Below are positions 6,174 through 9,276 of a stretch of DNA of 9,276 bases, piece by piece; position 1 is the stretch's first letter; the number at the start of each line of letters is the position of its first letter. The notes under the pieces were generated by a model. The model worked only from the letters and a program-made list of their open reading frames with translations. It did not search any database and had not been told where the DNA came from. The stretch covers positions 1-9,276 of the forward strand of contig JAITTM010000090.1 of NCBI GenBank assembly GCA_031286975.1. Direction: 5' to 3'. Source of the DNA: Coriobacteriales bacterium. Its GTDB lineage: Bacteria; Actinomycetota; Coriobacteriia; Coriobacteriales; UBA8131. The translations under genes were made by a program, and so were the position numbers.

Positions 6174-7030
6174 AGCTCTTCGCCTCCCGTCAATTGCTCG
6201 GTCTTCTCCCCAGATTGAGGTTCGTCATTTTGGGAGAACAGCAGCTTAAGACCCTTCCTGCCCAGCTCGGAGGTATGCCATTTCTGTGACCAGTACAGCG
6301 CGCTGCAATCCTCCAGCCTCTTTGCGAAGTATGAGAAGTACCTGCGGGGGTTTTGCACAAGCGGGTCGTTGTCGATGAGTTGCGCCAGCTCGGTGGCGGT
6401 GCGCCCCACCTCGTTGTCGCAAAACTCGAGCAGCCTTTTATAGAGTGCCTGATACTGCTGATCGTCTGCGATGAGCCCTGCCAGACGATCAAAGGGGTCG
6501 TCGGTCTCAAGATAGGCGCGCCCCTCGGTTGTAATGCGCCAAAAGACCTGCTTGCCATCGGTCGGCTTATAAAATTCAATGCCGTCGATCTCTATGATGT
6601 CCGGCAACTGCTCCGCCTCATCATCAAAATCGGCACCCTCCTCGTTCACCTTCTTGATGGCTCCCGCCTCTTCGAGGAGCATCGAGTAGTTATAGCCGGA
6701 ATACACCGAGACATCGTATTGCTGCAGCTCCCTCACCCGTTCTTCCAGCGCATCAGAGCGCCTGGGCTCATCCAAGAACCCCAGGATGGCAAGCAGTACG
6801 CGGCGTCTCTGCGCAAAGGCAGTAAACAAATCATCGATGCGCTGCGCTACAGGGCGATCCGCCGCCCGTGTGGCATACAGCATCTTTGCCTGGACTGCTG
6901 TATTCGGCCCTTGTTGGCCATCCGACTCGTCGAGATCCTCGTCATCGATCTCAAGGTCGACGAGAGGGTCGTAACCGTCATCGACTGCGTCGAAGGACAG
7001 TGTGGGCACTTCAGGGGAATCCTGCTCCAT
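6170..7030 (-). CDS. Unrecognised acidic protein with possible winged-helix domains
   Basis: I do not recognise a named family for this 286-residue protein. It is soluble, with no signal peptide or membrane segment. Residues 14-38 are strongly acidic (runs such as EIDDEDLDESD). Residues 60-173 alternate predicted helices with a short strand pair, including FWRITTEGRAYLE at 163-175, a pattern reminiscent of the wing and final helix of winged-helix domains. Residues 185-265 look like a second helical unit ending in TSELGRKGLKLLF, again wing-like. An acidic insertion at 129-143 lies between. The chosen ATG at 7028-7030 has GGGAG nine bases upstream; a GTG at 7069 would add 13 residues without a ribosome site. 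Its stop overlaps the chaperone start by four bases, tying it to molybdoenzyme maturation or regulation. It could be a cluster-specific transcription factor or a scaffold protein; both are inference. Confidence 0.7.
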   Translation of the reverse strand: MEQDSPEVPTLSFDAVDDGYDPLVDLEIDDEDLDESDGQQGPNTAVQAKMLYATRAADRPVAQRIDDLFTAFAQRRRVLLAILGFLDEPRRSDALEERVRELQQYDVSVYSGYNYSMLLEEAGAIKKVNEEGADFDDEAEQLPDIIEIDGIEFYKPTDGKQVFWRITTEGRAYLETDDPFDRLAGLIADDQQYQALYKRLLEFCDNEVGRTATELAQLIDNDPLVQNPRRYFSYFAKRLEDCSALYWSQKWHTSELGRKGLKLLFSQNDEPQSGEKTEQLTGGEEL

Positions 7031-7039
7031 AGCGTAACG

Positions 7040-7046
7040 CTCCCTT
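7040..7046 (-). promoter_or_regulatory. Ribosome binding site deciding the start of the winged-helix-like gene
   Basis: AAGGGAG on the minus strand lies nine bases before the ATG at 7028-7030. The alternative GTG start at 7067-7069 has no comparable site and falls in the direct repeat next to the 7072-7104 stem-loop. Confidence 0.65.
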
Positions 7047-7056
7047 TCTTTGGAGA

Positions 7057-7076
7057 CACCAGTAGCCACCAGTAGT
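7057..7076. repeat. Tandem 10-bp direct repeat beside the inverted repeat
   Basis: CACCAGTAGC (7057-7066) is followed directly by CACCAGTAGT (7067-7076), nine of ten bases identical. The second copy runs into the left arm of the inverted repeat at 7072-7104. A ten-base period equals about one helical turn, so the copies would face the same side of DNA, as in many regulator sites. This may also be chance in a short gap. Confidence 0.5.
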
Positions 7077-7104
7077 CTGTTTCAGTAAGACTGCAACAGA
7101 CTAC
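7072..7104. promoter_or_regulatory. Long inverted repeat upstream of the maturation genes (operator or RNA hairpin)
   Basis: GTAGTCTGTT (7072-7081) is perfectly repeated inverted as AACAGACTAC (7095-7104). After one mismatch (7082/7094), the inner bases CAGT (7083-7086) and ACTG (7090-7093) also pair around a three-base loop. The whole 33-base element therefore forms a 14-pair stem. It sits about 40 bp upstream of the winged-helix-like gene start. No T-run follows on either strand, so a terminator is unlikely; a regulator binding site or a 5' leader hairpin fits better. Confidence 0.6.
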
Positions 7105-7121
7105 CAGCATACCACGCGTTG

Positions 7122-7154
7122 CTTCGGGCATCCCCTGTTGAGGGATGCCCGAAG
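7122..7154 (-). other. Perfect 13-bp stem-loop in the dmsC-downstream gap
   Basis: CTTCGGGCATCCC (7122-7134) and GGGATGCCCGAAG (7142-7154) form a perfect 13-pair GC-rich stem with a seven-base loop. On the minus strand it lies 60 bp beyond the dmsC-like stop. It lacks a downstream T-run, so it is not a textbook intrinsic terminator, but so stable a stem could protect the dms mRNA 3' end, cause pausing, or partly reduce expression of downstream genes. A partial third copy of the arm, AGGGATGCC, occurs at 7164-7172. Confidence 0.65.
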
Positions 7155-7186
7155 TTGCTTGACAGGGATGCCTGAGCCTACCAATA

Positions 7187-7210
7187 CGCAAGGCCAGGGC
7201 AACCCTTGCG
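7187..7210 (-). other. Stem-loop immediately after the dmsC-like stop
   Basis: CGCAAGG (7187-7193) pairs perfectly with CCTTGCG (7204-7210) around a ten-base loop, starting four bases after the dmsC-like stop codon. There is no following T-run. It is the first of three hairpins encountered by RNA polymerase leaving the dms genes and may help define the 3' end of the dms message. Confidence 0.45.
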
Positions 7211-7214
7211 CGGC

Positions 7215-8087
7215 CTAGTAGAAGATAAAGACACTTCCGCCCAGCACGTACAGCGCGACCCTGAAGGCGGCGCCACCGGCAAGAGCCGCAATCAGCGCCA
7301 CAGCGGCACAGGGCAAACCACCCTCGGCCTTGCTCCACTTAAGGAGGCCAAGCAGAGCAGGAATCACGCCACCCACGATAAGGGCACCCCAGAAATAGAG
7401 AGCCAGATCACCACTGATAAGCTGGGTGATATAGGCGGATGGATCGGTCATCGCCTTGGTGGGATGTGTTGGGTCAAAGTAGTTGCCCACCTCGGCGAAC
7501 TGCACCGTTGAGATGTAGGCGGCATACGCGACTATCGACACGATGACCAACACACCGCCGATTGCGGTGAGACGAGCTGCTATCAACTGCGAATCATCGG
7601 CTTTGACGGCGGAGCCCGCAAGCCACAGCGCCGCCCCACCGGCAACAAAGGCCTGCGCCATGTAGAACAGATACAGCGCCGGGGTCGCCCACACCGGACG
7701 AGCCGGCATCAGGTAGGAGGTCGTCATCACGATGACCAGAGCCAAGCCCGCTATGGCAGCCATGATACCTGCCCATTTGGGTAGCTCGCCTTTGCGGAGC
7801 AATACAAGATACACAAGCATGACCACCACGACCACCACGATACCGATAAGCTCCTGGGTGATGCCGGAGGTGATGTTGCCAAAGCCGTTGAAGGCCCTGT
7901 CCCAATGCTGTAGATGCGTAAAGGAGAAGACGCCCCCTACGACGATGGCTATAAAGGCGGTGATAAGGGCGGGCAGTTGGAGTTTTGCTCCCTTGCCCAA
8001 AACCGCCAGTATCCCCTGCAAGGCAAAGAGCCCTGCGCCCAGTGCCACAAAGAGGGTGAAACCAATCAAGGACCATTGTACTTCCAT
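7215..8087 (-). CDS. dmsC: DmsC-like membrane anchor subunit of a DMSO-reductase-family complex
   Basis: The 290-residue protein anchors the catalytic and iron-sulfur subunits to the cytoplasmic membrane and is expected to oxidise menaquinol, passing electrons to the DmsB-like subunit. Eight hydrophobic helices are visible near residues 6-28, 38-58, 79-97, 104-125, 136-158, 170-193, 228-249 and 257-283, matching the eight-helix topology and roughly 287-residue length of E. coli DmsC. The segment SFTHLQHW at 55-62, with NITSGITQELIG at 71-82, corresponds to the conserved histidine-containing quinol region of the family. The ATG at 8085-8087 begins two bases after the dmsB-like stop; its GGGGGAG ribosome site lies inside the dmsB end, so the two are translated together. 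The symbol reflects family membership; the actual substrate of the complex is unknown. Confidence 0.87.
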   Translation of the reverse strand: MEVQWSLIGFTLFVALGAGLFALQGILAVLGKGAKLQLPALITAFIAIVVGGVFSFTHLQHWDRAFNGFGNITSGITQELIGIVVVVVVMLVYLVLLRKGELPKWAGIMAAIAGLALVIVMTTSYLMPARPVWATPALYLFYMAQAFVAGGAALWLAGSAVKADDSQLIAARLTAIGGVLVIVSIVAYAAYISTVQFAEVGNYFDPTHPTKAMTDPSAYITQLISGDLALYFWGALIVGGVIPALLGLLKWSKAEGGLPCAAVALIAALAGGAAFRVALYVLGGSVFIFY

Positions 8088-8089
8088 GC

Positions 8090-8752
8090 TTACTCTCCCC
8101 CTCTCCAGGTACGGTTGCGCAGGATATAGGCAAAGGACGGTTTGTTGCCCACGTCGGGCAGGCGGTAGACCTGCTCCTGCGTGAAGGGCTTCACGTTGTC
8201 GCCTAGCTTCACCCGCGTTACTTTCATCGCCTCATACGACGTGTCCTCACCAAAGTCTTCCGGCTCACCCGGCGCTTCCAGGTTCTCGATGCCGGTCTCA
8301 ATATCGCCAAAGAAGCGTGCACGGGCACTGCATTGGTCAACGCACTGCGGCAACAGACCCTGCTCGATCTTCTGCTCACAGAGCGTGCACTTCTCCACGA
8401 CTTTCTCTTCCTCATTCAGATAGCGGACATTGTAGGGGCAGGCCATCACGCAGAATTGGCAGCCGATGCACTTCGATTTGTCGATCTGCACCGTGCCGTC
8501 TGCCACCTTTTGCGAGGCACCGGTTGGGCAGACCTCGACGCATTGGGGCGCGTAGCAGTGCTGGCAGCCCAAGGGCAGGAAGTACAGTTCAACATCGGGG
8601 CACTGTGCGCCGGGGCTTTTGGGGTTAGGGCCGATGCGGAGCACTTTGTTCCAGAAGGAGCCCACCGGAACGCCGTTGGCGGCTTTGCAGGCAACGCTAC
8701 AGGCAAGGCATCCAACACAGCGATTCAGGTCAGTAACTATAGCGTTTTGCAT
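8090..8752 (-). CDS. dmsB: DmsB-like four-cluster iron-sulfur subunit
   Basis: This 220-residue electron-transfer subunit links the membrane anchor to the molybdenum subunit. It has sixteen cysteines in the order typical of DmsB/NrfC/PsrB proteins: C12/C15/C18/C22, C63/C66/C71/C75P, C95/C98/C101/C105P and C122/C125/C137/C141, enough for four [4Fe-4S] clusters. Length is close to E. coli DmsB (about 205). It has no signal peptide of its own, so if the complex faces outward it would be exported bound to the Tat-signal catalytic subunit. The ATG at 8750-8752 shares one base with the stop of the upstream catalytic gene (TAATG), with GGGAG nine bases upstream, indicating tight coupling. C51 is an extra cysteine outside the cluster pattern. 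The identity as a CISM-family B subunit is firm; assignment specifically to DMSO reduction is not. Confidence 0.9.
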   Translation of the reverse strand: MQNAIVTDLNRCVGCLACSVACKAANGVPVGSFWNKVLRIGPNPKSPGAQCPDVELYFLPLGCQHCYAPQCVEVCPTGASQKVADGTVQIDKSKCIGCQFCVMACPYNVRYLNEEEKVVEKCTLCEQKIEQGLLPQCVDQCSARARFFGDIETGIENLEAPGEPEDFGEDTSYEAMKVTRVKLGDNVKPFTQEQVYRLPDVGNKPSFAYILRNRTWRGGE

Positions 8753-9276
8753 TACGCATCACTCCCGTTCAATGAATAGTCAGGCAACCATTCCTTCAGG
8801 CGTGGGTCAGAGGAGTCAGTGATGATGGGCGTACCGTCGGTATCACAGGGCACGGGATTGCCAAAGGGGCTGTTATCCGGCGTAGCCTTGTAGACCTTCA
8901 CCGCAAAGCCGCGCATCAAGGGCGACGCCATGATGGGATCCACGTTCTCGGGGTCAAGCAGGCGGTTGCAGTTACACAGCTCTTCACCATGATTCGGCGC
9001 GGAGAGCTCAGGGAACCACCAGGCGTGCTCCAGATTCACCACACCCTCGCCGATGCCATAATAGATGTCGACGACCTCGCGTATCTTGCCATGCGGAGTC
9101 TCGATCCATGCCCAATCGCCTTGCTCAAGGCCCAGTTTGGCCGCGTCGGCAGGATTGATCTCCATACGGGGAACAGGCCACTGCTCACGACACCAGGGCA
9201 GCTGGCGATGCTCAGAATGAAAATAGACCGGGATACGCCGCCCCGTCGTGGCCAAAAGCGGATACTCCTGATAGAG
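8752..9276 (-). CDS. DMSO-reductase-family molybdopterin catalytic subunit, C-terminal 174 residues, cut by window edge
   Basis: The reading frame is open to the right edge; its start and the bulk of the protein lie outside the window. The visible part is the C-terminal molybdopterin-dinucleotide-binding domain. It opens with YPLLATTGRR, followed by YFHSEHRQ, then INPADAAKLGLEQGDWAWIE with a downstream HGKIR, typical of domain IV of the bis-MGD oxidoreductases. A later stretch, EHAWWFPE, and CNCNRLLDP precede the tail. These are the standard cofactor-contact segments, but the residues coordinating molybdenum and the Tat signal are not seen. The subunit is first in an operon with the B and C subunits and with a chaperone downstream. 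Possible substrates include DMSO, N- or S-oxides, or, as in gut Eggerthellaceae, organic hydroxyl compounds. No choice can be made from this part. Confidence 0.88.
   Translation of the reverse strand, partial: LYQEYPLLATTGRRIPVYFHSEHRQLPWCREQWPVPRMEINPADAAKLGLEQGDWAWIETPHGKIREVVDIYYGIGEGVVNLEHAWWFPELSAPNHGEELCNCNRLLDPENVDPIMASPLMRGFAVKVYKATPDNSPFGNPVPCDTDGTPIITDSSDPRLKEWLPDYSLNGSDA

Noticed and set aside
6353..7075. Plus-strand open frame of 240 codons
   Set aside because: Antisense to the winged-helix-like gene; that gene has a good ribosome site and an overlap with the chaperone start, this frame has neither.
7122..7154. Intrinsic terminator call for the 13-bp stem
   Set aside because: The stem is strong but no T-rich tract follows on either strand, so it was recorded as a stem-loop only.
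7031..7214. Promoter for the accessory genes within the gap
   Set aside because: Candidate boxes such as TTGCAG or TATGCT do not come with a good partner at 16-18 bp, so none was annotated.

Overview
The window is one gene cluster, all on the minus strand, from a moderately high-GC anaerobic or facultatively anaerobic bacterium. It is dense in [4Fe-4S] proteins and carries a complex-iron-sulfur-molybdoenzyme (DMSO reductase family) locus. The protein style, a Tat-signal NapG, a DmsABC-type complex and a TorD-family chaperone, suggests an Actinomycetota member of the Coriobacteriia/Eggerthellaceae type. This taxonomic guess comes from general resemblance and is not proven by the sequence.

In transcription order (right to left): the C-terminal part of a DmsA-like molybdopterin catalytic subunit (8752-9276, cut by the window edge); a DmsB-like four-cluster ferredoxin (8090-8752); a DmsC-like eight-helix membrane anchor (7215-8087); a 184-bp gap (7031-7214) with three stem-loops and a short direct repeat; an unrecognised acidic, winged-helix-like protein (6170-7030); a TorD/DmsD-type chaperone (5448-6173); a P-loop UvrD/AddB-helicase-like protein (3386-5407); a NapG-like Tat-exported ferredoxin (2634-3302); a NapH-like membrane ferredoxin with a Pro/Ala tandem-repeat insertion (1501-2637); a multidomain NapF/MvhD-like iron-sulfur protein (262-1461); and the start of pyrH, UMP kinase (1-192, cut by the window edge), behind its own good sigma70-type promoter.

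The first block (DmsABC-like) is a terminal reductase: quinol oxidised at the anchor, electrons passed along the four clusters of the B subunit to the molybdenum site of the A subunit. The substrate cannot be read because the catalytic N-terminus is outside the window. The second block looks like an assembly and electron-supply cassette: the chaperone loads cofactor and proofreads export, NapG/NapH-like proteins form a second possible quinol-to-periplasm electron route, and the cytoplasmic ferredoxin could supply low-potential electrons or help mature the enzyme. The two unexpected members are the helicase-like ATPase and the winged-helix-like protein, sitting either side of the chaperone gene. 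Most genes overlap or lie within about 40 bp of each other; the larger gaps are 7031-7214, 3303-3385 and 193-261.

No rRNA, tRNA, CRISPR array, transposase or attachment site was seen. No gene-free stretch exceeds 300 bases.
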